The notes below the pieces were generated by a model that worked only from the letters and a program-made list of their open reading frames with translations, was not told where the DNA came from and searched no databases. Shown here piece by piece: positions 36,618 to 48,065 of a stretch of 64,000 nucleotides of DNA. Position 1 is the stretch's first letter, and each line of letters starts with the position of its first letter. Source of the DNA: Corylus avellana (lineage: Eukaryota > Streptophyta > Magnoliopsida > Fagales > Betulaceae); assembly GCF_901000735.1 (NCBI RefSeq), contig NC_081543.1:28604771-28668770 (forward strand), in the 5' to 3' direction. The position numbers were made by a program, and so were the translations under genes.

Positions 36618-37500
36618 AAATTTAAACACAAAGTGAAGTATATTTTCCTATTCCTATGAACTTCAACTATTGGGTGGTAATGTAACATATCTACCTGCTA
36701 AAATAAAAGCATATAACAAAAATATGAGATTGGAACTCAAAACAATTACAATCAAAAGCACAAAAAATAAAACCACGTATTTATATTAATTTTGGTACTT
36801 GGACATTCAATAAGTGTTAATTAGATTAATTGTTTAAAGTATTTTACATATCTTTTATTATATATGGTTGATTTTCATTTAAAAAAATTATTATTTTTTT
36901 TTAAAGGTGGAAGATCTTTCTTTTTTCTATTTTTAAGAATTTCTATAAAATTTAAGATATTCTAACATATATACACTGTTAAGATTATTGATCCAGTACT
37001 TGGTAGCTAAAGTCTTAATCTAACTCTTATATTGTTTTAAGCATAAACTAATTAAGTCTGAAAATTGAGATACAAGGGATAAAATAATAAATGGGAAATT
37101 TAAACACAAAGTGAAGTATATTTTCCTATTTCTATGAACTTCAAATATGAGACTGGAACTCAAAACAATTACAATCAAAAGCATAAAAAATAAAACCACG
37201 TATTTATATTAATTTTGGTACTTGGACATTCAATAAGTGTTAATTAGATCAATTGTTTAAAGTGTTTTACATATCTTTTATTATATATGGTCGATTTTCA
37301 TTTAAAAAAATCACATTTTTTTTTTTTTTAAAAAAAGGTGGAAGATCTTTCTTTTTCTATTTTTAAGAATTTCTATAAAATTTAAGATATTCTAATATAT
37401 ATACACTGTTAAGATTATTGATCCACTTCTCGGTAGCTAAAGTCTTAATCTAACTCTTAATATTGTTTTAAGCATAAACTAACTAAGTTTGAAAATTGAG
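36618..37500. repeat. Two-copy tandem repeat of about 477 bp inside the Harbinger element
   Basis: The units start at about 36618 and 37095 and share taaacacaaagtgaagtata, ggaactcaaaacaattacaa and ttggtacttggacattcaat, and then aggtggaagatctttc. The first copy has a short extra segment (cttgggtggtaatgtaacat-like text near 36672) absent from the second. Confidence 0.85.
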
Positions 37501-37937
37501 ATACAAGGGATAAAATAATTATCTCCATATGACAATATTCATTATAATATTGATACAATGTAATAGAAGATAGAAGGATACAAGTATTAACTTTAATCAT
37601 ATGATTTCTAACTAGATAAACTAGCAAACCATAACAAATGCAGAAAGTTGAGGATAAACCATGAGGTAAACAAGAAGCAAGGTATAGAACGTAAATCAAA
37701 CATGTCACATTAGTTAACTACCGGAAGTTCAAGCAAATATAAAAAGGTGCTAGTGGCACAAATATTACATGCCAATTGTTCTTGGAAATAGGACATAACA
37801 ACATTAAACAAGCCAAAAAAACCCATAGCAACATGCTGAAAAAACAAATATTGTCACAAGTAGCATTAGAAACGGTCCAACACTGGACATAACAGTCAGC
37901 ATGCATACAAACTAAAACCACAAGTGCAATAACATAG

Positions 37938-39345
37938 TTACAGCTTCTCAATCCAGGACTTCTTCCTTTCTGGAGGTAGTGCGATAAAACCATTGCGGAC
38001 GTTCTCATCCCTAAAGAGTTCAAATGCCCTAAAATACCTATCATCATCTAGGTTGGGGGCAATCTCATCCAACATGCCAATGGCCCTACTCATGGCATTG
38101 GAAAAAGATGCACCACTACCTCCAGCACCTGCACTACCTTCCCCACTACTCATTCGCAGTTGATCTTGTAACAAGATTTCTTTCTTCAAACGGTTAACTT
38201 CAGTAAACTCTTATAATGTATCACTTCGAAGAGAATCTATATGAGATATACCCTTACCTTTTCTCTTGTTGTTTTCTGTGCTAGGCCCAGAACTATCAAC
38301 TAGACGCTTACCACGTCCGTTACCCCCAATGACTATACCCCTATTTTGGGGAGAAGGTTGGTCACTCCCCTAACTCGAACCACCCCCAGAACCAAGACCA
38401 TCCCGACTCACACTATTATCAACAGCTGCATTGGTTCTTTGACTAACATGCATTCCAAACCGCAAGAGGGCATTCTTCAACTCGTCCTCTTCGTTACTAC
38501 CCGGTGGTGTCCTAGCGGATGAATGGCGGAGGACCCCAATGGCTGTTGAGCTATTGAATAGTATACCCAACATTTTGTAGTTTGGACAACCCTTCCTTCG
38601 GAAACGACTAGCCTTCGGCTTGATCTAGGATAGACACGAAAAAAAATAAAATAAAAACGTTTGTGGGTGACCTAAAATTAGAGAGTGGAAACTGCTAAAA
38701 TTAGGCAAGGGTTTACCGAACTTTACCCTAAGATACTACTACCACTGGGTCTCCGTCCCCTGGACTGTGTTTGATACTGGGTCTCAACCAAATCCAATTT
38801 TGTACTAGAGGAGGTCGGAGAAGTCACGGTGGTTCATCCTAAGTCTGGAAAATTTAGTTCGACACTAGATGGCAGTGTAGGTCCGACCGGTCATTGTAGA
38901 AAGTTGGGAAGCAATAGGCGACCACAAGTTCAAATGAACTGACCCATTCATTATTCTCCCCGTATTGACCAATTCAACCAACATTTGCAAAAAACATACG
39001 TTCAAACTCAAGAGACCAAAGTGATGGGTCCTCGCCTTCAACGGGTTCCATCTATGCAAAAATATACCAACGTAAAAAAATGTTCATGTCTACATGTTAT
39101 GAAGAATTGCATTTCGCTGCCAAACAACAAAAAAACCCAATAGCAGTTTTGAGGCATACCTTACGCCTTTTGTAAGAGATGGGTGACTCTGGATCCCGAG
39201 ATCGCTTGCTACTCCTTGTCCAATACACCTGCACAAATATGGGTAGTCAGGGTTTGAAATGAGAAAAAAACTAAACAAATTGAACGAAAAAAAAAAAAAA
39301 AGCATAGAAATTGAGAGGGAGTGCGATTATAACCTTCCAAGACTG
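37938..39345 (-). pseudogene. Harbinger ORF1, Myb/SANT-like protein, degenerate
   Basis: Minus strand. The Myb/SANT-like region is at about 38865-39059, with LVELVNTGRIMNGSVHL and then the QLSTMTGRTYT motif typical of this DNA-binding partner. A later segment (38370-38573) has NALLRFGMHVSQRT. The C-terminal segment (37938-38189) has FRAFELFRDENVRNGFIALP followed by ERKKSWIEKL, a conserved tail of these proteins. In-frame stops occur after TYTAI, in GFG-stop-DPVSNTVQ, after GGGSS and before EFTEVN. A first exon may start near 39345. Confidence 0.75.
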
Positions 39346-39478
39346 TGTTTTCGAAGAGGTGCCCGTGTCCATAGATGCTCAAACGATACATGGTCGCCGT
39401 TGCTTACGAGGTGATTGTGGAATAGTTGTAATAGAGTAGCTATCGCAGGATTCCACAGACCCCCCTGAAGAAAGGTCT

Positions 39479-40320
39479 ATGAAGATGGGCTTCTGCATGT
39501 GTTTGTGGAGGAAGATTATATTAAGGGGTGGTTACTATTCACATATCAGTTCAGCTCTAGGGCATGTGTACCAGGTATTGATGAAGACTCCATTAGCGCG
39601 CAGCTCGGGGTTGAAGGAGTTGAGGGCATACGGGCTGCAGAGGATGATGGGCTTCGTGATGGAGAAGACGGGTTTAACTGCGCAGTGAGAAAATTCATTT
39701 CAAAATGTGTTTGTGGAGATAAGCCCATTTGATATCATACCATACCAAATCAATGATGATGGAAGCGGCACGTTGTGTGCACATATCCACTGGACGGTCC
39801 ACGTTTGTTCAAAAACAATGAAGGAAAAGGCCAAGATGCCACTAGACATTAGCTACGAGGTTCGCAATTCACCTAATTAAGAGTTTGATTCGGTGCGGTG
39901 TATGTGCACGGCAACAGTCTACGTGGATAGATCAAATACGTTCATTATAGACAGATTACATGATGGGTGAGGTGGCGTCCATCCAACGACTTCATCCCTT
40001 TACCATGAATGCGATTCCATCCTGAAATCGTTTGACGCTAAAAACGGACGGTGTGATGAGTTTTGGAAGAAATCGGACGCTGCTTAAAGCATGTTGGAAT
40101 TCCCCTACTTCACTTTCGCATAAACCGAAGGACGTCAGCTTTCGCGGCAACCAACGCATGGAGAACGTGATTTGTAGCCGTTGCAAATCTGAAGTATTGA
40201 TTTTATTCCTTATTATTATCCCAAGAAAGCATTGGCATATGATTTGGTGCGTCACTGCATAGAATGGATTCACAGGGAGCCACCACATGTCAACTATAGA
40301 ATTACGGAATAACAAGATTG
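39479..40320 (+). other. Coding-like remnant in the right arm of the Harbinger element, unrecognised
   Basis: Plus-strand open stretches include VFVEEDYIKGWLLFTYQFSS, ISKCVCGDKPFDIIPYQIND (if one frame change is allowed) and THCAH/HIHWTVHVCSKTM-like text, broken by several stops. The orientation is opposite to the transposon genes. It is higher in GC than neighbouring spacer. I do not recognise the family. It could be a captured host gene fragment or an unusual element segment. Confidence 0.3.
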
Positions 40321-40775
40321 AAGGTTAGGATTAATTTAGGCATTTGTTTTGAATGCGTCTCTTTTCCCAAGGCGAGTTGAGCGCGACTTTGGGTGCAGAC
40401 GATTTTATTTTCATTGTTTTAGTGTTATCAAGGCCGCCTAACTTCAGTTGACATTGTGGTCTTCACGTCAACTAAGAAACAAGAGAAAAATCTATTGCAG
40501 TGGGTTGGTGGGTGGGGGTTAGTGGGTGGGCATTAATTGCCCAGCGGATCTGAGCCCCAATACAGTAACTAGTTGGCCTTAAAATCAGGGCCTGTCGTGC
40601 GACACATTGGGGTTCGGGTGTGCGAACTGGGCCAACGTGAATTTCACCTTGGATCACATTTCAGAATGAAATTCCGGTTGGGTTTTGTGATAAACGGGCC
40701 AAACAAAACATCTGCATCGGTTTCTTAAAAAAACCAAAACAAAAATGAAATTTGGCCCATCCAAACAAGGCCTTA

Positions 40776-42489
40776 AGGTCTTCACATTTGACAGTTAAAC
40801 ATTCAGGACTCATTTGGCAACACCTTTTGAGGTTGCTTTTTTACAAACAGCTCAAAACATAGAACACTCAAAACTACTTTTACCTTTGTGTCACATCACA
40901 ACCAAAAAAACAAAAAATACCTTCTAAAAAGCATTGTCAAAGGAAACCCTCCTTCATTTTGGCCTACCTTTGAATGATCCTGATCACCTGAAGCCTGCTT
41001 TTTTATCCTCAGCAATTGCAAGAAATGCCGGCTTCTTGGGCAGCTGACCCATTAAGTTGTCTAAATTCTAACAATGGCTGTGGATCATCTCAGAATATTA
41101 TTTTTGGAGCTTTTATATCTTTTCAAATCTGTTCATTTCCAAAAAAGCTGAATATTGTGCCCGAGGAAGAGGGCTAGTAGAACTGTAAGCGCTTTGCTTT
41201 TGTAGTCAGCACTATACTTTTTGTACTTTTTTTTTTTTTTCGTTCTTTGTTGTTTCAAATCAATATAGTGCAGTCCCTTACCCAGCTTCTTTTTGCTACT
41301 TCCACTATAGCTTCTTTGCCTTCCAGGCTTCCATCACAGGCAAATAAAATCTAGTGGAAGCAGCAACGAGAAGCTCTTGTAAGGGTCAATTCCAATTTCA
41401 TGATGTATCTAGTCATATGTACAATGGAAACATTCCTAAATACAGCTATTCTCATTAACCATTTTAGCCAATATTGTGATCTGGTTAGTTTGCTACATTT
41501 CATTTCCAACAAGTTATGGCTTTAGATTTATCCAAATTCCATTAAATGATTCATATAGCTGAACCCAAAGTAACTGTACATCTGGCTCTGGAATTTGACT
41601 TGTCAATAGTAGTCAACTCTATAGCATGATTGGTATGTGGAGGAGATCATCTTGATGAAACTTTGTGTCATATTTGTTTCGACTATTCCAAATTCCTTTA
41701 CATCTTACTTGGTATCTCTTTCTGATATACATATAAGGTAATGTATGTATCTATATAAAAGTTTGAAAATAAACATTCCAAGAAAAAAGACATGAATGGA
41801 ACACAACTCTTGAGCTTGAACATGTCTTCTTTTGGACCAGATCTCGTGCAATTGCCTGTCTTGAGCACATGGGCCTCATCAAAGGCTTTCTTGCAATTGC
41901 AGTCAGATAAGGCTTTCTTACAATTGCAGTCAGATAGGCTTTCTTTTACTCTGCCACCTGTACTAGTGCACACGTTCGGACCTGTGCATGGACTGAAATT
42001 AATGTCATGCTATTTGTCTCAAGGCTTAGAATATAATAATGCAATGATGTGTTACTTGTCAAAACTCAACGTAAACTCTCTTTTTAATTATTGTTATTAT
42101 TATTATATTTCTCTTTAGATCCGGATTCTTCCTCTCTTTTTTTCATTTCTTTTTCTTGTTTATGTTTGGGGACTTTTGAAATATAGACACATCTGGTCCA
42201 CAACACACCTTTCTGCATTGTTTGTTTGTTTATCATAATGTAGGGAGAATATTTGCATGTCCTGATTGACGCTGCATTGTCGGCTGTCAAATCAATAGAC
42301 CAAACACACACATTGGTCTTAAATCGAGACTTACATCAATTGTGAGAGAGTTTAAATAAATAAATTTTAAGTTGCCCAATCACTAATTTGAGCAGGTGAA
42401 TTCTATATGAATTCTCACAATTATTGTTTAAATTATTAAAAAAGCAGTAGTAAATTGCTAAAAATCTCAATCAGTCTGTCGATATCATT
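40776..42489. other. Duplicated intergenic DNA (unit B of 13048-15190)
   Basis: Aligns closely with the NRPD1 3' flank of unit A. It lacks the 419-bp MITE (empty site near 42362) and the 49-bp tandem copy. It has its own 28-bp tandem duplication at about 41882-41937 (ctttcttrcaattgcagtca twice). No gene seen. Confidence 0.75.
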
Positions 42490-42568
42490 AGCTTCGTTTG
42501 GCAAGGGGAAGTCTAGCACTGTAGCTGGAACGGTACAGTGCTGTCTGATAGCACCCTTGACTTTGCGA

Positions 42569-42604
<36 letters not shown>

Positions 42605-43214
42605 CAAAGCATTAAAATGGGGTGATTAATTGGCTGCACGTAATTAATTAAAACCAAAAAAAAAAAAAAAAAAGAAGGAGGCGATGGGTGGCTCAAATAC
42701 CCATGTAACAAATGGGATGGTAGGACCACCCCATTTTAATGAGATATTTGGAAACCCCACCAGCTTGACTCTGAGGGGTGGTGAACCCCATGGCCAAAGA
42801 GAGGTGGTCCGACCACCCCTTGACAAAAAAAAAAAAAGGGAAGGTGTATTTGGGGGGTGGCGGACCACTCCCAAAGTGCTGGGTGGTTTTACGGCCCACC
42901 CCATGCTGGACCACCCCAGCCCTTTAGAGTGCTCTGGCCTTTAAAATACACCCTTCCTTTTCTTTTTTTTTTTTGGGCCAGAAATTAGTCGGCCTGGCAC
43001 CATGAAGTGAACCGAATCCGGCACTGAAAACTCCGGCCACCCGCAGCCAAATAAGTGTCCGGCCGCCAGCCAATAAAAGTATTTGAACCTGGATCTCCTC
43101 TCTTTTTTTTTTTTTTTATTTTTTGCTTTGAAAAAGAAAAAAAAATTATAAAAATAAAAAAAAAATAAAAAAAAAAATCACGTGGTGTCAGACCTCCCCT
43201 TGCCAAACGTAGCT
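42490..43214. mobile_element. 725-bp TIR element, unit B specific
   Basis: Inverted termini AGCTTCGTTTGGCAAGGGGA (left) and AGCTACGTTTGGCAAGGGGA (right, complemented) match at 19 of 20 bases. It is flanked by the 3-bp duplication ATT (42487-42489 and 43215-43217). The empty site catatcattgaggcc is present in unit A at about 15200. The interior is non-coding, with poly(T)/poly(A) tracts and a GC-rich ggggtggtc/gaccacccc section (about 42680-42915) similar in style to the core of the nested element at 16653. Confidence 0.85.
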
Positions 43215-43930
43215 ATTGAGGCCACCAGCATGCTTTAGTGTCTACAAGGATTTGAGTGTTTAATAATGGAAGGTTGACTGGCAGGTTTAATGGAGGTAGG
43301 TTTCAGGCCACAACAGCCACACGAGGTAGCTCATGTTAGATAATAAGTTCATCACTTAATTTCATATGACGATCCATATTTCACGAGTAATTCTAAGTGG
43401 CTTATTTGTGTCATATTAAAAATGATGTAGCTATTAAAATTACTATTTGATCAAAATTTAATAATGAACAATCACAAGCATAATGATAATTTTAATAACT
43501 ACATCATTCTTAATAGGACACATAAAATTACTTATATTTGACTCTTCATATTTTAGTAGATAATGTGACAAGTGTCACATAAATTGCTACGTTAATTTTG
43601 TAATCATGGTAAGTGTTATATAAACTTAGCTGGTGTAATAAATATCGCATAAATTATCACGTCAATTTGTAAGAGACAAATTGTAAAAACTGTAATACTA
43701 ACAACATTAAATTGGGGATAAGAACAAATTTGCCTAACTTTTCCCTTCGCCTAAAATATTCATATGACATGAGTTATTATACTAACATGCTTTTCATACC
43801 TACTTAAATCATGTTCGCAATTCTAGTCTCCCTACATGATAATTTGATATGATTCCAAGCAACAAGTTGTACCTTTGCATATAAAATCTTACAGAAGACT
43901 TTTAAGAGAGCTATGATTTTTTGAAATTTG

Positions 43931-43962
<32 letters not shown>

Positions 43963-44679
43963 TAAGCCAAAGACACAAACAAACAAAGTTATGGCTATAG
44001 TTTTTTTTTTTTTTTTAATGTTGATTTCATTGATAAAATATCAAGAGCATAAAGTTTGAAAAATTATAAGCAAATACTATGAGGTTAGAAAGTCATAAAT
44101 ATAATCAAAAAATTCTTACAGTCAAGCGTTATCTATGACTTGATTTTCTACTAACTCATATAGAATGCTTCACCGGAAATTCAAAACACCACCCCGGCTT
44201 CCGCTCGTTCGATTTCAAAGTTTCAAATCCTAGCTGTCCAATTTAACATGCTTTAGCCTAATCGTCTAGTTAGCAATTTACAGTTAAATGTTTTGTACCC
44301 TAGGCTTGGACAAAATGCTTCACCGGAAATTCAAAAAACCACCCCGGCTCCGGCTCCGGCTCGTTCGATTTCAAAGTTTCAAATCCTAGCTGTCCTATTT
44401 AACATACAATTCCATTTTCCAATCGAGTAGGTAGCAATTCGAACTCCAGCAGCCGTTGGATCAAAGATATAATTCTTACATCCAATTTTATAAGATAAGG
44501 ACGCACCGTTTCCAGATGTGGCTTGGACTGTTAATTTTGCGGGCCAGCGTGTCCAGGTTAGGTGGTGGTGTCTACTGTCTACCTACCACAAGGTCCTCAC
44601 CTGAGGATTCGGCTTCTCTCCAGTCTCCATGGATTGGAAAGAAGTCTTTTCAAGGTCAAGATTTTTTAAAGACATCAAA
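43215..44679. other. Intergenic DNA with unit-B-specific inserted segment
   Basis: Partly aligns with 15200-16240. A segment from about 43826 to 44437 has no counterpart in unit A. It includes poly(T) runs (about 43938-43960 and 43999-44016) and the tandem repeat below. No gene recognised. Confidence 0.55.
44164..44425. repeat. Tandem duplication of about 150 bp
   Basis: aatgcttcaccggaaattca occurs at 44164 and 44314, each followed by an accaccccggct motif and gttcgatttcaaagtttcaa. The second copy has one extra gctccg unit. Confidence 0.85.
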
Positions 44680-44845
44680 CGACTAATATAGCGTCACGTG
44701 TCTCACTTAAAAAATATTATTTTATTTTTTAAAAATAAATATAAAATAAAATAATAAAAAAATAATTTGTTTGATGTAGCCCTTGGGTGGCCCGTTTGGC
44801 CTTTGGGGTGGCTTCACCGCCACCACCACTTGAGCTCCGGCCCAA

Positions 44846-45109
44846 ATGAATCCCGCCGCCTCCGCCTCCGCCTCCACCACCATATCTTCCTCTTCACCAC
44901 AAACCCTTCTCTCCCTCATCACCAACCTCCTCTCCTCCCTCACCGCCAAATCCTTCACCGGACGCTGGCAAACCATCCACTAAGCTCAACTCCCTCTCCT
45001 CCTCCCTCTCGTCTCTCTCCTCCTCCCCCGTCCGAAAACCCTCTCATCCACTCCCTCCTCCCTTCCCTTCTCTCCACTCTCCACCGCCTCTCATCCCTCT
45101 CCGATCGAG
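44846..45109 (+). pseudogene. Captured 5' fragment of a U-box/ARM-repeat-like gene
   Basis: Begins ATG with MNPAASASASTTISSSS, then LSLITNLLSSLTAKSFTGRW, then after frame changes KLNSLSSSLSSLSSS and ENPLIHSLLPSLLSTLHRLS. This serine/leucine-rich helical pattern resembles the N-terminus of plant U-box/ARM-repeat proteins (family recall, tentative). At least two frameshifts and a TAA after QTIH show it is not functional. Confidence 0.45.
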
Positions 45110-45285
45110 TTGAAGAACAAAGCAACCAATCAAAACAAATATCCAATCGTTCCACCATCCCCAATCAAAACAAATCAACCGAAACAAATCCACCATCCCC
45201 AATAACAAATCAAAAAAACAAATATCCAATCGCTTCCTGCAAGAGATCAAACAATTAAAAAGGGAAAACATATGATTTAGAGGTG

Positions 45286-45414
45286 GGCTCCTCTCAGCTG
45301 CTCGTCGTGAACCTGTACCCGCCGTGCCCGGAGCCGGAGGTTGCAATCGGTCTGCCCCCTACTCAGACCACGGCCACCCCCTCACACAGACCACGGCAAT
45401 CTTACAACCTTTAC
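45286..45414 (+). pseudogene. Captured 2-oxoglutarate/Fe(II) dioxygenase fragment
   Basis: Reads GSSQLLVVNLYPPCPEPEVAIGLPP (split here as LLVVNLYPPCPEPE and VAIGLPP). After a roughly 22-bp local duplication it continues in another frame as PPHTDHGNLTTF (codons for HTDHGN at 45383-45400). YPPCPEPE...GLPPHTDHG is the hallmark of plant 2OG-Fe(II) oxygenases; the H and D bind iron. Only one exon-sized piece is present. Confidence 0.75.
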
Positions 45415-45774
45415 TTTTTTTTAATATTTGTTTTTAATATTTTATTATTTAATTCTTATTTATTTTTAAAAATAAAATAATAAATTATTATTATTATTTG
45501 TTTTAATGGGACATTTGTCTGGTTGATGGCCTTTAGGAGCTCTCCAGAGATATCCTTGTCTTTTCTATCTTCTTTTTTCATAGCTTGTTCCGTTTGTTTA
45601 TGTATATATATATATATATATATATTGTTTGTTCATGAGTAATGTTAATTTCACACTATCATATATTAACATGCCGTGTTTTAAATTATTTTCATTTAAA
45701 TATGTTATGTCAATCAATTTGACATGACCGTAATAAAAGATAAATTCTGAATTGCAAGATGTATATGTATATAT

Positions 45775-46712
45775 TTTTTAAAGTAATAGAGCGATTCTTA
45801 TAATAGAACAATAAATTAACCACAACGCTTTACAACGATAATATCTGAAATACAATGGGGAATTTTCTCAATAGAGCATTTTTCCTCCGTAAAAGAAAGC
45901 ACTTCTTTCGCAAATCAATGGGTTGCCTCATTGATGTTGTCTAACATGATTACCTTTCCACGATTGTAGACCATTTAGAACATCTCGAGCTTCCTCAATA
46001 AGATATCCATATTGGCTCTAGCTCCTTACATCTTTCTTTAGAGCTTGCACCACTTGGAGAGCATCTTCTTCTAAGACCACCTTATAAAATCTTAGTTCTT
46101 GACATAGATGGGCTGCTCTCAAAGCCACTTCTACTATATCCGGCGGATTGATATGAGCTCATGGCGATGACAGAGTCGCCACCACATTTCCCATTTCATC
46201 ACTAACAACCACCCTGACCCCTATCTTCATTCTAATTTTATTCACAGCTGCATCCCAGTTTACTTTAACAAAATCGATATTAGGGGGCTCCCAACTTAGA
46301 TTATTAGTGCTAACCTTGGTAGCAGCTTCATCTTTCCGAGAGTATGCTGCTTGACAAGCCTCCAGCAATTCTGCGGCATACCTGACCACCATGGTTGCGG
46401 GGCTTATCTTATTCCCGGAAACAAAGGCGTTATGTCGAAGCCATACAATTCTTGTGACCACTGCCATAAACTCCATGTCCTCCCTACTCAGGCGTTGTAG
46501 TTGCTCCTCCCATATGAATATAAATTCCTCGTTATTGACCCTCCTTTTTTGAATTTGACTATTGCACCTACTCCATATGTCATTTGTTGCTGGACAGCTC
46601 TATAAGGCATAACCTGTAGTTTCTGCCTCGATACCACAAATGGGACATAATGGATCCTCAGTGATCTTCCGTTGATACAGGTTTGATTTCGTAGTTAGAG
46701 CGTTTGTATTGT
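45775..46712 (-). mobile_element. 5'-truncated LINE fragment with zf-RVT and RNase H-like regions
   Basis: Minus strand. First comes a zinc-binding stretch DPLCPICGIEAETTGYAL, then a stop, then SCPATNDIW. Next is EFMAVVTRIVWLRHNAFVSG, followed by an RNase H-like domain with NIDFVKVNWDAAVNKIRMKI and VVVSDEMGNVVATLSSP. It ends toward the T-rich left border. This is the C-terminal part of a plant non-LTR retrotransposon ORF2. It is absent at the matching place in unit A (about 16390). Confidence 0.8.
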
Positions 46713-46724
46713 TACAAAAGTTTT

Positions 46725-47159
46725 AGGGATAACTTCGCTTTAGACTCATGAAGTACCACGCGATTTGATAAGCATCTCTAAACTTTAAAATCTTTCAATT
46801 TGAACTCGTGAACTTTCAATTGCAATCAATTTGAACCCATGAACTTTCAATTGCAGTCAATTTGAACCCCCTCCGTTAGATTTTAAACGTTAAAAGTGAG
46901 ACAATGACGTTTATACCCCTGAATTTTTTATAAAATTTCAAATTTACTCTTAATTCAATTTTTTTTTTAAAAAAAAAAAAAAACGAAAATTGGGGATATT
47001 TTGGTCTTTTTAGGTATTGTTGTTAGAAGTTAACAGCTAAATCTGAAGGGGTTCAAATTGACTACAATTGAAAGTTCATGAATTCAAATTGAGAGGTTTT
47101 GAAGTTTGGGGGCTTGTCAAATCGCGTGGTAGTTCAGGGGTCTAAAGTGAAGTTATCCC
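46725..47159. mobile_element. MULE-type MITE, same family as 14655-15073
   Basis: 435 bp with strong inverted termini: left gggataacttcgctttagac, right (complemented) gggataacttcactttagac, both continuing to accacgcgatttga. Flanks aaaagtttta and aaatttttaa may be a worn target duplication. Non-coding. Confidence 0.8.
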
Positions 47160-48065
47160 AAATTTTTAATTAATTTACATGGTGTGTATTGAGATCCCTA
47201 TAATTCTCCTTAAATTTGAGATTCTCAAATTCATAAATCTCAGTTGTCCATCTCATTTAATCATTTAAAATAAGCCATGTTTTATAATTTAATGAGAAAG
47301 CTACTAAGTGACAGAAATTTAATAAGTAGCTTTCTCATTAAATTCTGAAAGATGACTTATTTTAGACGTTTAGATAATATGGACGGTTGAAATTTATGAA
47401 TTTGAGAATCTCAAATTTAAATATAAAAGCAAGAATAAAGGAATAATTGTTACATTAAAGAGGAAGAAAATAACAATAAATAAATAACGTTAACGTTTCC
47501 TTTCTTTGCATTGAGTGTGACTTTAAGGGGGTGTTTGGCAAATGAGATGGCCTAAACACTGTAGTTAATGTAGATTGATGTGAAAAAAAGTAAGAATGTT
47601 TGGTATAAAAAAAATGAAAAAGTGAAAAAGTGAAAAAGTTTTGTTTTGTAGTGATTTTTTTATTTGAATAATAATAAAAAGTGAATGATTTGATATTAAA
47701 AGTGAAAAAAGTTAAAATTTTTTGATGTTAATTTTTTTGAGAAATGGTGATGAACAGTGTTTGGGCCAACCCCATCCCCATTACCAAACAAAGCCGCACT
47801 GCATGCCATGACTTTTGTCTTCCACATACTTTGAATTTAGACATGATTTGCTCATATGATTGGATGCGGACAACTTGGGATGCTGACAGGCTGGACAACT
47901 TATGAAGATTGGATTTCATTATACAATTAATTCCCTTAGCTGGGTTACCATCTTTTCCTCTTTCTTAGCACCAATTACGGATGATGGTTAACAATAAATA
48001 GATATTAAAATAGAGAAGTGTTTTTCATCTCAATTTTTTTTTTTAATTTTTTTAAAGTTGGTTCT
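47160..48065. repeat. Dispersed direct repeat, block 1 (partner 49930-50570)
   Basis: Shares tttttaattaatttaca, cttaaatttgaga, gtccatctcatttaatcat, taacgtttcct and the ggatttcattatacaattaa stretch with the second block. Unit A has no such block at this position (17634 joins straight to the 48236 homology). Confidence 0.75.
47528..47794. mobile_element. Small MITE inside repeat block 1
   Basis: The left end ggtgtttggcaaatgagatg and the right end, complemented, ggctttgtttggtaatgggg are imperfect inverted repeats. The interior is A-rich with gtgaaaaagtg repeats. Block 2 lacks this segment (about 50290), giving an empty-site contrast. Confidence 0.6.

Larger units (their letters stand above)
32519..40772 (-). 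mobile_element. PIF/Harbinger-like DNA transposon, 8254 bp, decayed
   Basis: The termini are inverted: left GCCTTGTTTGGCTTGGCAC, right (complemented) GGCCTTGTTTGGATGGGCCA. The flanking 3-bp duplication TTA (32516-32518 and 40773-40775) is the classic PIF/Harbinger target. Unit A shows the empty site aatgtttaaggtc at about 13045. The two expected genes, Myb/SANT-like ORF1 and DDE transposase, lie inside on the minus strand and both carry stops. The element is larger than typical because of internal tandem repeats and an unassigned right arm. Confidence 0.92.
44680..45530. mobile_element. Pack-MULE-like insert carrying two host gene fragments
   Basis: Absent from unit A, where about 16245 continues directly. 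The ends are AT-rich with weak inverted similarity: aaagacatcaaacgactaat on the left and, complemented, aaaggccatcaaccagacaa on the right. The interior (about 44780-45415) is sharply GC-rich and holds fragments of two unrelated coding genes in the same orientation. Boundaries are approximate and no target duplication was confirmed, so the Pack-MULE label is an inference. Confidence 0.55.

Noticed and set aside
44767..45258. 163-codon open frame in the GC-rich insert as a real gene.
   Set aside because: It reads mostly in the wrong frame of a serine/leucine-rich captured fragment. Sensible family-like segments appear only by switching frames.
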